A DNA stretch of 64,000 bases, taken from Hydractinia symbiolongicarpus (taxonomy: Eukaryota; Cnidaria; Hydrozoa; Anthoathecata; Hydractiniidae). The notes beneath the pieces are model-generated. The model was not told where the DNA came from. It ran no database searches and was given only the letters and a program-made list of their open reading frames with translations. The translations under genes and the position numbers were made by a program. The DNA is taken from positions 11,410,001 to 11,474,000 of the forward strand of contig NC_079889.1 in NCBI RefSeq assembly GCF_029227915.1. The letters are read 5' to 3'. This document shows, piece after piece, positions 25,363 through 37,023 of the stretch (within the stretch, counting starts at the first letter, position 1; the number at the start of each line of letters is the position of its first letter).

Positions 25363-25980
25363 ATGCCGTTCTCATTCCTTCGAAGAAAGAAGAAACGGGT
25401 TAGCATACCTTATGAAACTGATGTTGGACGTAGAGTAAGTAGTCTGGGTGTGTGCAACCACGGTGAAATAAGGTTTTTGTGCACAGGAGTTGCGGGGGTC
25501 GGGAAGTCGGAGATATGCCGAAAATATGTTGGAAGTCAGTCGGAAGAACTGGAACATTTAGAACAAGTATTTGGCACGAGTGTTTTCGTCACCGTCGATG
25601 GAATTTTACGACAATATGATTTAGAAATATTTGACGTTAATTTAAACGACATCGAATCAAACATTGCGCACTATAAAAAACGAATAACAACATGCGATGG
25701 GTTCGCGTTGGTTTACTCAAAAGAAAACAAAGCCAGTTATATGAAACTTGTGAATCTGTTGTCCGACATTCAACATTTCACCAATGGCAACATGCCGATT
25801 ATCGTCATCGGAACGTCATCTGAAGATGAAGACAGACGATTTCATAAAAGCAAAGGCGATACTTTAAAACTGAAACAAAACCACTTTGAGATCATTGGAC
25901 AGAATAATGAAAAGATCCACAATGCATTTCAATGTTTACTTGATCAATGTGTTGCCAGGAAGGACAGCCGATCTAAATAA
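25363..25980 (+). CDS. Divergent Ras-like small GTPase, single exon
   Basis: Intronless 205-residue frame. A basic N-terminal patch (RRKKKR, residues 7-12) precedes a GTP-binding P-loop, GVAGVGKS (42-49). The rest follows Ras-fold order: a strand VTVDGILRQYDLEIFDV at the G2/G3 region, FALVYSKENKASY, and MPIIVIGTSSED at the G4 position. The G3 DxxG reads DVNL, so the catalytic Gln region is absent. The G4 NKxD reads GTSSED, which would impair guanine specificity. No C-terminal CAAX box; the basic N-terminus might bind membranes instead. AATAAA signals follow the stop at once (about 25979-25995). Likely a retained but atypical Ras-superfamily member with altered nucleotide handling. The single exon could reflect retroposition. 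Confidence 0.72.
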   Translation: MPFSFLRRKKKRVSIPYETDVGRRVSSLGVCNHGEIRFLCTGVAGVGKSEICRKYVGSQSEELEHLEQVFGTSVFVTVDGILRQYDLEIFDVNLNDIESNIAHYKKRITTCDGFALVYSKENKASYMKLVNLLSDIQHFTNGNMPIIVIGTSSEDEDRRFHKSKGDTLKLKQNHFEIIGQNNEKIHNAFQCLLDQCVARKDSRSK

Positions 25981-26490
25981 ATAAAAATAAATAAATTCAA
26001 AGTGCGCTGCGATTTCAAATTTTTCGTACTCACTCCTTTATATATCATATTGGAGATGAGAGAAAGATAAACAAACTGCTATGTTCGATTGAATATGTTT
26101 TAATGTACGCTAGTTGGGCACCTTCTGCAAGTACGTTCGATCGTTACGTTTTGCTGGGCACGCAGATGGTAAATTTCGTTGGGTACATTAGTTGCGCAAC
26201 CGCAAACAAAAAAGGACGAGAAAGTAACTGGAAAATAAAACTGTCAAATAGAAAAAAATGTATGACAATACGAAACTTAAAGAATAAAAAATAAATATAT
26301 GAAAAGAATCCATATTTCTTGATATTTGATTTGTTGCATGTCACACGAGGAACCATAATAAATACTGATAAGATAAGTACATTCTTTCCAAATTTTTTTA
26401 TCCTCCCAAACATAAGCTAACTAGTGGATAACATGTCTGTGAAAAACAAAATTAGTCTAACCCTTATACCAAAATAAAGCTATTCGCATC

Positions 26491-26588
26491 CAACTTTGCC
26501 CCCAGGGCATCTTGTATCTTTTCTTACGCCAGGAATCGCCGTCCCGGGGTCAGAAAAGATACAAGATGCCCTGGGGACGAGGTTAATG
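26491..26588. repeat. Perfect-arm hairpin element (MITE)
   Basis: Perfect 25-bp inverted arms (26500-26524 and 26552-26576; CCCCAGGGCATCTTGTATCT at the left) with a 27-bp loop. Pairing continues less perfectly outwards to CAACTTTG on the left and ACGAGGTTAATG on the right. The right end carries the 18-bp motif GGCNTGGGGACGAGGTTG also present at 6364, 24411 and 31273. Confidence 0.75.
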
Positions 26589-26645
26589 GGATCACTAACA
26601 TATGGCAAGCGGGATTTTATCCACGGTCTCCAGAATTGGGAGTTG
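26588..26645 (+). mobile_element. SINE-like fragment, family B
   Basis: ATCACTAACATATGGCAAGC followed by GGGATTTTATCC and a CTCCAGAATTGGGAG block. The reverse complement of the same arrangement (ATCACTAACATACTACCTGG, then a GATTCGATCC box-B-like piece, then CCAGAACTGGGAG) occurs at about 51195-51255, and part of it at 56405-56470. The GATTCGATCC piece suggests a tRNA-derived origin. Confidence 0.5.
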
Positions 26646-27394
26646 AAGCAATTATCTTCACCTCAGTGAAGTGACCAAAAGATTGTAGACAAGATTCATT
26701 GTAGATTGTTGGCAAAAATATATTCTACTACTACTTTTCTTTCACTATTCAGGACGCTACAGACAAACAAAAACTATGGTTACAAAATGACATAAAACAA
26801 ACGGCCAATACATTTTACATGAACAACAAACACAAGTAAATACATACTTACTAAAACATAAAATTTATCAAGCTTCACCTGTACGTAAACACACGGCACA
26901 GATACTTTACGCACTGACGAACAACAACTTTTGCGCACGAAACACGACAAGCGCGCTATACCCAAGAGACCAAAAAATATTCTTTCTGTGGAATTAACTA
27001 AATTCACAGAAACATCAAAAATTGAGCTCCAACCAACCTCTTCCTTGGGGTTTTGTGGCCCCTAAGCCGTTATAACGGAGTGGCCAACAATGACGCTATC
27101 CGCTATCATCAACTTCATCAACAATGCAAAATGCCCCGCCCTAAGGTACAGTCAAGGAACAGCTAGCGGCTTTAACATTACGCAACAAACTCTGGGGTCG
27201 AGATGAGGCTTTAAGCGTTTTTTGATTCAAAGATATAACTTGTCACACGCCTTTTATGTACATAAAAAAGACGCTAAAAAGGCCATGTGGTCAAGGTTTG
27301 CAATACGATATAGAAATTGCTGAAAATAAAGGATCAAAATAAGAAGAATTTATTCTGAAATGCCCCTCTGTCAGAATGTCTTAGATGAGACGAG

Positions 27395-27730
27395 CTGACA
27401 GATACACTCGCTTCAAAGATTTAATAAAAATCTCAATGCACTAAATGTATACCAACTAAACATTATCACACCTGACTCTTATTTTTATGTTCAAAACATA
27501 TTGTAAAATACAACACCCTTCCCAATATCCTTCCTGAATCTGGCGTAACAGTTTTTTTCAACCCAGAAGTAACTATGCAATCGCTAATTTGTCTATTACT
27601 AGTAGGGGAGCTAAACTACAGAACAGATGCCTTGACAACGACATGAAAACCCTTTCTAGGCTTGACTATTTCAAGCTGAAACTAAAGCATAAACTATTAC
27701 CTACATGGATAGAGGCCATGGTTTAGATGG
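27395..27730 (+). mobile_element. LINE 3'-end remnant
   Basis: Frames typical of the C-terminus of CR1/L2-like LINE proteins: NALNVYQLNIITPDSYFYVQ (about 27440), then after indels LSITSRGAKLQNRCLDNDMK and LDYFKLKLKHKLL (about 27600-27700). Multiple stops and frameshifts. No catalytic domain remains. Confidence 0.6.
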
Positions 27731-28760
27731 GGAATACTAGAGTATTTAATGCATTTTAGCTACGCATACCTAATTAGGTTCGCGCTTACCAGATAACTTC
27801 CTGCAGGCGCAGATTAAGGCAATTTTTTTACTATGTAAAACCGTAAAAAAAAACACTGTTTGGGGTGGGTCTTGGTGTGTTTTACGCAACCAACGCGTAT
27901 ATAAGTGTTTTAATTTTAAGGCCTCAGGTATGACAGAATAAGAATATTTTCGCAATCGCTTCTGCACCGCAAAAAATAAGACTGTTTCCCCCAAAGTCAG
28001 GGTTCGTCAGCACGTCAGACAAACGAACTATTACCAATATAGCTCGTTAAGCCTGACATGGACAGTCATACTGCCGCTCCGAAAACCAGGTACTACCAGG
28101 TACTGTCGGCTGGAGTCATGCCGAGCCCGGTATGCAAGAAAAGAAACATAGAGAAGTAAAGAGAGGGGCTCTGTCATCTGCACGCACATTAACTTTAATG
28201 ATCAGACTTAAACGCTAAGGGTTAGTGTATTTATCCTTAAAAAAATATTATTATCATTACAGCTACCTATTTTGTTACATTACCATACAACAGTGTATGG
28301 TTAGTGTATAAAGAAGTTCCCTGCAAAAATGGTATTAGCATTATAATTACAGCTCCCTGTTTTGCTACATTTTGTGTATAACTAATGCGTGAAAAATTTA
28401 ACAAAATGAAGGTGTGGATTAATCATGTCATTATAGCAATCACAATCACAATCATCAATCATCAATGAAGAAAAGAAAAGAAAAAACTTAGTTGCTCCTT
28501 GACCCAGTAACTGTCAGCGGAGCTACTCAGCCTGGGGACAATTTTGAAATAAAGCAGGTTTGTCATCACAAAAAAGGAATATGAAGGGGGGAGTATTTCT
28601 TTTTTATATATTTATTTATGAATACTACTTTTACTTTTTACTACTTTTCTGCAACATCCAACTGCGCACACAGTGTGCCATCTTCCCAATTTCGCTCATA
28701 CGGCTTGGTTAACCCGGGGTTATAGTAACATTCACTTGCTCACCATTGAATCTCGAGAAA
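27711..28760 (-). mobile_element. Family A SINE split by an insertion
   Basis: 27711-27800 matches the tail-side part of the family A SINE (compare 59515-59600), and 28649-28760 matches exactly the next part (compare 59610-59710), both on the minus strand. CTGCA occurs at both break points (27801-27805 and 28649-28653), consistent with a target-site duplication flanking an insert of roughly 845 bp. The insert shows no coding capacity that I recognise. Confidence 0.6.
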
Positions 28761-28769
28761 AAAATAAGA

Positions 28770-30130
28770 TTTCGTTTTAACGTCCCGTTAAAAAAAAGAG
28801 ACAAAAAACCGGGGGTCGAGGTTGGACTTATTCTTGCTACTACTATTTTTAACTACTCTAAGCATTTTTAACTGCTGTAGCTAAACGTTAGAATGCGCAA
28901 TCACATATTTCTAGGTTCTACACTATAACACCTATAGTTTTGTATTTATTTGTACATATATATTTGTATTTATTTTTACGAAAGAATGTAAATTATTCAG
29001 CGCGACAAAGTAATAACAAGAAGCCCTGCAACTTGAACATTTCCGTCAATAGCCTGAAAGATATTGAAATTTGAAGTGGACCTTGAAAACGGAGAATTAT
29101 GGGGTAAACAAATCACTGAGTATCCCAATTCTCAATTATTATTGTAACTAACCTGCAATGTTAAAATACAATCTAATAAATAAAAAATAAAATAAAATTT
29201 TTACATAGCTATATGAAGTATTCTAAAATAACAGTTAAAACTTTAACTGGATAATTTTAAAAGTGATCAGGAAAATTCTGGAAATTTCAGAATACAAATC
29301 TTGTTATGTATAAACTTGACGATTCGAATATAATAACTTTTGAACGAGCTCCATTTGAATGAAGGGAGTAGTTCATTGTTAACTAATTCAGCAATAAATA
29401 CATATTAGCATTTAAATATTTCAGTATTTAGGCCTTCAGAAATGACACTCCTGTTGAAGATTTGTTTAAATGCTGATGGTGCATGGTTTGATAACAGCTG
29501 ATCTGAAAAAGAAAGTACGTTTTAAAAATGAGAAACAAGAATACAATTTTGCCATGAACTGAAATTTCATTAGGTTGTTTAATTATTGCCTCTGTAACCT
29601 CTCTTTGCCTCTTTGATTTGAAAAGGGAATTTATAAAAATGATAGAAATCAATGCCATGTGATGCACAAGGTATATTATATGTATAAATATATGTATATA
29701 AATTTAGTCAAGCTGGCTTTTGATATTTTTGTTAAACAAGTAACATATTAAGCAGGCGATCCATGATTTTGAAACCTGTGGACAATACAGGATTTATTTT
29801 GTCGAAATTATTGTTATTCTTTTTTGATTCGAATTCTCAAATTTGAATTTCTTTTCGGAGAAACTGATTAGTTGCATTTTTCTGAAATTACTTCTGAGAT
29901 TTTAAATTGACGAATTGTATTCAACAAGTTGAAACAAAAAAGGGTAAACACACAATAAAATTGAGGATTTGATAAATTGATGGTCCTTTTCGTGAGATTT
30001 TTAAAAACCAAGTCTTTTCTAAGAAATCTTAGAAAAATATTTTGTGATACTTTGGGTGAGTTCAAGAAAGATTTTCAAAAAATTAGGCACTCAAGGAGAA
30101 CTGATATTTAGCCAGTACCGGAATAGTTAG
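28770..30130. other. Intergenic, nothing recognised
   Basis: AT-rich sequence with TATATG-type runs near 29.69 kb. The open frames at 29.4 and 29.9 kb are short and carry no domain or splice evidence. Confidence 0.5.
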
Positions 30131-30137
30131 CCGTTTT

Positions 30138-30345
30138 CAATGGCACCGTAACTTAGTGGTTATAACTCTGGCACTTTGTGCGGAAGAGAATGCTACGATA
30201 GCCCTAGGTTAATCCACCATATGAAGGAAATAGGCGAGATGGCACACTGTGTGGGCTGTTGGATGTTGCAGGGAGTTGTCTGGTAGGACCCTAAGCTCAA
30301 AATGAGCAATAAATACTCTAGGACTCTCCAACAGTTAGCTGTTAA
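30138..30345 (+). mobile_element. tRNA-derived SINE, family A
   Basis: Starts TGGCACCGTAACTTAGTGGT, a tRNA-like box A. A decayed box B follows, then the conserved central block GATGGCACACTGTGTGGGC-GTTGGATGTTGC and GGGAGTTGTCT, ending AAATGAGCAATAAATACTC and AGGACTCTCCA. The same order of blocks is found on the minus strand in the full-length copy at 59433-59795. The tail after about 30345 differs from that copy. Confidence 0.75.
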
Positions 30346-31194
30346 GAACACAAGGAAGCTTTTAACGGCTAATTACACTATGCGTAGCGTCTAATTATCC
30401 TGCATCGGCTAAATATACATATATATTGTTACAGGTTAATCATCAGTTCACCCTGACTGTTCGGTGCAGCAAGAATTAAACTTTTGTCATGTTTTGACAA
30501 CTTTTCCGCAAAAAATATAAAAAAAATCCTGTGCAAACATACCTTTTTATCTGATAGAAGTAGCCCAACAAAGTGTTGTTTTAAAGTTCTTTTAACCCCC
30601 CCTCCCTTTTCCTCATAAGAACAGGAGTAGGGTGAGTCGGATGTCCAGTAATGGAAAAATTACACAAAGCAGGACAAAGGCTTTTTGTTGCTGGCTCTTT
30701 AAGAAAATAGGATCTCTAATCAAAGCACTATTTTGTGTAGCTAGCTAACTATATGGCTCTATACGATGTTATTATACGATAGTGAGTATATAAGTAATTT
30801 CACGACTATTAAAAGGGGTATGTCAGCACCAAAAATTGAGATAGCTAGCTAGCCAGCATACCTTTCTCACTTAATATAAAATAATTCTGGCCTGATAAAA
30901 TACACCATTTTAAAAAATGTGCCTAGCTACATTAATAAAACTACTATACAACCAAACCATCAGAGGCCAGCAGGTGTCAAAAGGGAGCGAACAACAAAAT
31001 GTAAGCACTTTTAGTCATGGCCGTACACAAAATGTCATGGCCACACGAAGAGTCTCTGTTCGGATTGGTCATTAAATTGACATAGATTAAAATAAAGCAT
31101 CTTCATTGGCTTTCGAAAACATTAAAGTTTTTTGAGGTTTTAGCCTGGACACAAACTTGGAAGCGTCCAGGCTCTGTGTTGTCTCTAGATATAT

Positions 31195-31290
31195 ATCTAT
31201 ATATCTATCTTCCTTCAGGCGATTTTAAAGATTCCGCCCCGCGTAGCGCGGCGACGGAAATCAATAAAGGAAGGCCTGGGGACGAGGTTG
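31195..31290. repeat. Foldback element carrying the 18-bp shared motif
   Basis: CTTCCTT...GATTTT...GATTCCG on the left is mirrored by CGACGGAAATC...AAAGGAAG on the right around a CCGCGTAGCGCGG core, which is itself palindromic. It ends in GGCCTGGGGACGAGGTTG (31273-31290), the motif shared with the hairpin at 26.5 kb and single copies at 6.4 and 24.4 kb. Confidence 0.5.
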
Positions 31291-32550
31291 ACCTTAGATC
31301 TTCGGTTCTGCAGTATCATCCGCCATTATTACAACGAAATGTAAAATGGCGGATGCGGTAACAAGAAAAACAAAACAAACAGACTGGCTAAATAGAACTA
31401 AAACTTTTTGTTTTGTTTTTTATGTTGCTAGCTAGCGACACGAAATGATTTTAAAATCAGATATGTTGGAAAATATTTTACAGCTGTTAACTTGCATGTT
31501 TATAATTTGCTGAAGTATACCGACAGAAGAAAATAAAGAGAGCGTCTAGCTAGCTGCTACGCCACACCATACCACACGGGTAAGGACCAAAGACCAGTCC
31601 ATTCCAAACTTTAGTCTTAGGTGGAGGAATCTTTTGATCTTAAAATTAAAATAGCTAGCTGGCATATAAGTTATGTTTAGAATATATATGAGGGATACCA
31701 AAAATTAACATATGATATTCCAATTTATCTACAATAAATAGGCCGCTATCAAAAATATGTTATGTTCGCGTCCTCAGACCGACATTTTACTATTATGTAG
31801 AGTCTGCATCTTAAGTTATTTCAGATCTTAAAGAATCAAGTCAAACTTGTCAATAAATAGGAAGATAACACGTCTGCAAAAGATATTAGTTGAGGTAAAT
31901 GTTTAATTTAAAACCCAGAGTAAAAAAAATATAACATGCCGACCTCTGAAGGTCTCTAAATCGGCTTCAGCAACCTCATTTTTGTTGTAGATCAGCTGTT
32001 AAATGTTGCCACTTTTGTTGTGACTTTTTAATCTTTTTAATAGGATGTTTGTGTTAGAGGGGAGGATCCTATCAAAATAAGGGTGGGTAGCTACCTAAAT
32101 AGGGGAAATGTTTTAAAAATAGGCCCTCTGCGAACTATGCCCAACTGACTTGTTTTGAAAGGGGAAATTCAAATCGGGAGTTGGTAGTTTGTGAAAACAA
32201 TAAATCAAACAAGTGGTGAAACTTGTACCATTTTTTCATGCACACACAGAACTAACGAAACATGGTCTATAATGTCATTTTCCTTTCTTTTAACTTTCAT
32301 AATGTGTAATTATTAAGCAGAATACGATCAAGTTTTATTTAAATCTCTTCTGTTACTCAGAGTTTATTGCACACAAAACAGTACAGTGTTTTAATTAACG
32401 TTCAGCGAATGGTGATTCGCAATCATTTATTTTTTTATGCAGATCAAATTTGCCTGACAAGCAAGAAATCTGTGATCAAAACTCAATATTTAAAAACCTG
32501 TTTTGCACATAAATTTATTGCGAAATATCCATCAGGTGAAAAATCTCACA

Positions 32551-32705
32551 TACTGTATTTTCCGGTATATAACCTGCACATCGCTCAGCTTTTGTGGGGA
32601 ATTACTAACCAGATGCTATCAGATAGCGTATAACCCGTATAAGCCGCATAAAATTTCAATCATTGAGTTTTACTTATCCGCACCTTCGTATAACTCGCAT
32701 CATGT
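32551..32705. repeat. TACTGTATTTTCCGG repeat
   Basis: Begins TACTGTATTTTCCGGTATAT and then repeats loosely related TATAACC-GCAC / TATAAGCCGCAT / TATAACTCGCAT pieces. Elements beginning with this kind of TATTTTCCGG and TATAAGYCGCA wording are, as I recall, widespread short DNA-transposon derivatives in animals. The family assignment is uncertain. Confidence 0.4.
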
Positions 32706-35094
32706 TAAGAAAAAAATCCAGCGTATTTTTACTTACCCAAATCAGTTTATAAATATGTGCGCATGGTTGCTTTTTTCTTTTGTTTTTTAGTTTTGTGTCA
32801 TTCTTTTTTTTCATGCTGGAGACGTAGGGGATATTTAAACTCGTGAACCCCTAACACGAGAACTGAGTGTCTGAATTAGCGACTTTCTCAGTCTTAACTT
32901 CGTTGTCTCGGATTGGCGAAATATTAAACAACATAATAATTATCACGGATTGTCTGTAACAGCGATGTACAGAACTTTCTCTTCTAATGTTTATATAATT
33001 TTGTTATCCATTTATATCTCAGGAATCACAGTGTGCATGATAAATTAATTATAGCAATGGGAAGGAGATTTCATTTTTGTCTTATTAATTGTATTTTTAA
33101 TTTATTTTTCATATTTTCAATGGTCACCTGTTGCTTGAACTTAGTGAAGATAACAAAAGTTATCATCTATACATTTATTTTTACATTTTTCAATATTTTT
33201 AACAGGGATTAGTAATAAAGTCCTGGGCACAAGATGGTGAAATACATGTCAATAACACCTAAAAATGATACCTGCTATACTGCTCTAATACCAGAAGTGA
33301 AGCAAATCATTTCTATGTGCTCAATGTGATTGCAAAGATGTAAATAGATTAGAATTAAATGCAACACAAAAGAAAAAATGATCTCCAGAGTTGTGTTTCA
33401 GAGAGAGCTTGTAATAGGGTTAGGGTTTCACTGTGTGAAAAAAATTAAGTCATGTAGATTAAGTAAGGTTACTACGTATAGAATCTTACATGCAGTTTTA
33501 TTATTCTTTTGTGTAACCTACTTTCTTCCCAGACCACCACAAATATTACCTGAGTTACGCTATGTCTGATTTATTTAAAAAAAAATGGGAAAAAGAATTT
33601 GAGACAAGAATAATGAGAAGAAATCGTTAAAAACGTGCTTGTCGTTTTTCCTTAGCTGGTGCATCCAACTGACCGTTCCTACCAGTTTAAACTTGTATAA
33701 CTAAGAAAGAAGAAGAAATTGCTAGTATTAATATAATATTTTGTTACTTTTTCAGATAATTTTCCAAGACAAAGTTTTCTTATCATTGTATTTTATTAAA
33801 AACTATTAAAAAACTTTCTTACAAGTTATCGCCATATTTTGTTATAAATCCTACAGAAAACCATATCCAAAACTTTAAATGTATATCATTAACATCCACC
33901 ATTCAACTTTCCGTAATTTAATATAAGTGGAAATATTGTTTGTCCCACAAGTAGATAGTTTAATTAATGACTTCGCTTACAACTTTCCTACATGGGTTGA
34001 AATTCCTAGCTGTGACTTGGAACTTGCACCATGTGCCTTCCTCATTCCTTTGCAGTAGCCCTTCCTAAAAGTGTATTGCAATCTCACGCCTTTCGCAAGC
34101 AAAAATGAAATAAGAATGCTGAAAAAATTATCATAGTTTTCGTAGAGCACTTTCAATATTAAATTCGGACACTGCAGTATAGGTAAAATATTGAATAATT
34201 ACACTTGGTAATAAAATTGTAAATGGATGTGATTGGAAGGGTTGGAAATAAGGCGAAATGGCTGGGATTGAAAGGGTTAGTGTTTAGGGTTGGGGTTAAT
34301 GGTTTAAAATAAATCTTGTATGCCTGATCAGCTCTGGTGTAAAAATATACAAAATACCTGGGTACATCATGCAGTTTGAAAGAATGTGCCCAAGTGGGTT
34401 GCTAATTTTCAGAACTTTGATGGACTTATGTGGTTAAGATGTGAATTTTGCGTAAATTAAATCTTTTTTTTTTACTTATAATACAAAATGTCAGGAGATT
34501 TAGACAAAGATAAGAAGTTCTTAATATGAAGAGGACACGAGTTGGCACATCTCCATGGTATATGGTATATTACCTATGAACCTTTTTCAGACAGAATAGT
34601 CTTAATTTCATTTTGCAGGTTTGTTTTTATTGTTTATTTTTCTCACTGGGACTTTTTAGTTGTTTTCTTTTGGTACCAGTATTTTTACATGCTCAGAAAA
34701 CATTTGAAATATTTGTGTTGCTGAGCTATTTGTTTTTATGGAGATATTGAAACCATATTTTTAAAGAATTCAGGCTAAATAGGTGAAAATGAATGATTAT
34801 TTAGAACCATGGAGAAATAAGAATAATGACTAGCCTGGTTAGAATTTTAATATTTTTACAAAAAAGAAGTGTGTAATCTAATGAGTTCAAAATTCTGTGA
34901 TATTATAAACTGGTTGATATTTGAAAATCATTAACTAAAACAATCAAAAATCACTTACCTGAGAAGCAATGTTGTGTTTTGTTCTGTTGTCACAAAAATG
35001 TTATTTAGCAGCACGTTAAATATGCCAAATGATTTAATTTTTCTTACTCTGATGAATTATATGTTAACATATATCCTGATGTAATTGTTAAAAA

Positions 35095-35230
35095 CTAGTC
35101 GTTAGCCTGTGGAAAATCCACGGGTTTGCCCGTCCTTTTTATACCGCATTGCATGCTTCTCGCTATTGCGCAGCTAAGCTACCATTTTGCGTGACAGACA
35201 GACAGACGTATACAGGTATTATAATATAGA
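35095..35230 (-). mobile_element. Short Helitron-like element
   Basis: A 136-bp minus-orientation relative of the 9856-10040 unit. The top strand reads A|CTAG at 35095, then the hairpin CTGTGGA-AAA-TCCACGG, then GCCCGTCCTTT, a GACAGACAGACAGACG run, and TATTATAATATAGA|T at 35230. On the minus strand this is TC...CTAG inserted between A and T, with the hairpin near the 3' end. Confidence 0.55.
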
Positions 35231-37023
35231 TAAGCCTGTAGGAAATCCATAGATCATCTTCATGTAGAATTTTTTAAAGATGGGTAAGGTTTTGACAAAT
35301 GTGTGGTGAATAAAAATAAAAATCATGCATAGTATAGCAATTTGTGTTTAATCTGTTGGTCGTAGTTTTAATTTGTTTCAAAACTACAAAAATACAAAAA
35401 ATAAATAATGAGCCAGAAATTTATCGCTGAGATGTTTTGGAAGCAAGTTTTTGTGTTACCAAATTTGAATATTGAACAGGCTAAAATCAGAGTTTGTTAA
35501 TCATTTTGTACAAAATCTTTCAAGAGTGAATTGTTCATGGAAGTGCAAGAATTTCTATGAGTGAGGAACACTATTATTCCCATATTTTTTATTGTTGAAG
35601 TTAGGTATAAATTAATATTTGAAATCTAAGGCTTAAAATTATGCCTTCAACATCAGTCAAGGAGTGTTTCCTCAGAAGTATAAATATTTCTTATGATTGA
35701 TTAAAAATAGGTGATGACATCATTATTATGTATTGTATGGTACTTAAAAGCATATCAATGTCAGCGTAATGACATCAGGATAAAATGAACAATATCATGA
35801 TGTCTAATTAATTAGCATGTTCAAGTGTAACATCTGTATTTTTTGTGATTGAAGTTGAAAACTTGGCAGTATGCACACAATTTTTTTGAGCTGTATCAAG
35901 CTTTGATTTTTCAAGCAGGCACTTAGTGAAGCTAAACAAGAAAGGTCTTACTATTTTATCACAGATAACATCTATGAAGGAGTGTTTATTATGTAATAAT
36001 AAGCACTTATGTTTGTGTACATAGCTTACATCATGCTGTCTTATGCCCTCCTGTTTGTTATTTAAAGCTGTTTACTGAAGTTTCCAATGCTATCAAAAAC
36101 TGTTTGTTACTTTAAAGCATTATCAGGTATGATCTGTCTGTTGCAATGTATTTTTGATTTTTTGATTTTAATTAAAAAGTACATCTCGTGAATTGATGAT
36201 ATAAAATATAACTGTTGTGTTGTATTGACTTTCGTTGATAGAAGATTTCTTTAAATATTTTTAGTGATGACTCATCCTATTGTGAAAGCTGTTGAATTAT
36301 TACAATTTTGATGATTGTTTTTTAAAAGTGTTTTATCAGACATGTTAAACAACTAGAAAAAAGTTTACTTTTTACAAACAAATAAAACTCTTTTTTTCAT
36401 TCTAGACAGTTGTATATTTTGAACTTTTTTTGATATCATAAAGACGTTAATGTCTTGCAAGTAGCAATGAAATTCACCAAAGTTAGATATTGAATTATAA
36501 ATTATTTATTCTGGTAATGTTGCATGCTTTTCCTCACTTTAGACTCTGAGGTAATTTACATACACTTTTGTAAAGCTTGATATAGTTTTTTTAAAATATT
36601 TGTCAATTTTTAAAAATGTAAAAAAATGTTTGAATATTCAGTGATGATAGCTGGCTGTTAATTTTCGTGATTTATTTCGTCATATATATATATATTAGTT
36701 TTTAGGAGTTTCTTTTAGTTTGTGTGGCATACTTTTTATTTTTACTTTGATTATATAATAAAAACAAAACCATTTCCAGACTTTTGATAAAAATACTAAG
36801 CTCGTTAAGAATTCATTAACACAATGATACATAGCAACTAGAATCATTAGTTTCTTAATGAGCAATTAATTTGCTTGCTTTGTTATTTATTAATTTGCAT
36901 AAGTGATCACCATTGTTCTTGCTGCACTGCACTCATTAGCATTTTGTCGAGATAAAGAAATGAATGTAGTGGTAAATCTTTATACCTGATCTGTATTTCA
37001 ATGTTTAGATAAGAAGAAAAAAA

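Larger units (their letters stand above)
30450..36990. other. Long gene-free stretch with repeats
   Basis: No coding exon is supportable over 6.5 kb. Contents: an element at about 31195-31290 with GATTCCG/CGGAAATC inverted pieces and the 18-bp GGGGACGAGGTTG motif; a repeat starting TACTGTATTTTCCGG at 32551; a Helitron-like element at 35095; short TA runs at 36682. An acceptor (ATGTTTAG) at 37010 just before the ARM-TIR-SAM start codon implies that a non-coding first exon and promoter lie somewhere in this stretch. Confidence 0.5.

Noticed and set aside
33400-34320. GGGTTAGGG-like words
   Set aside because: Isolated single or double units; chance in T/G-rich intergenic sequence.
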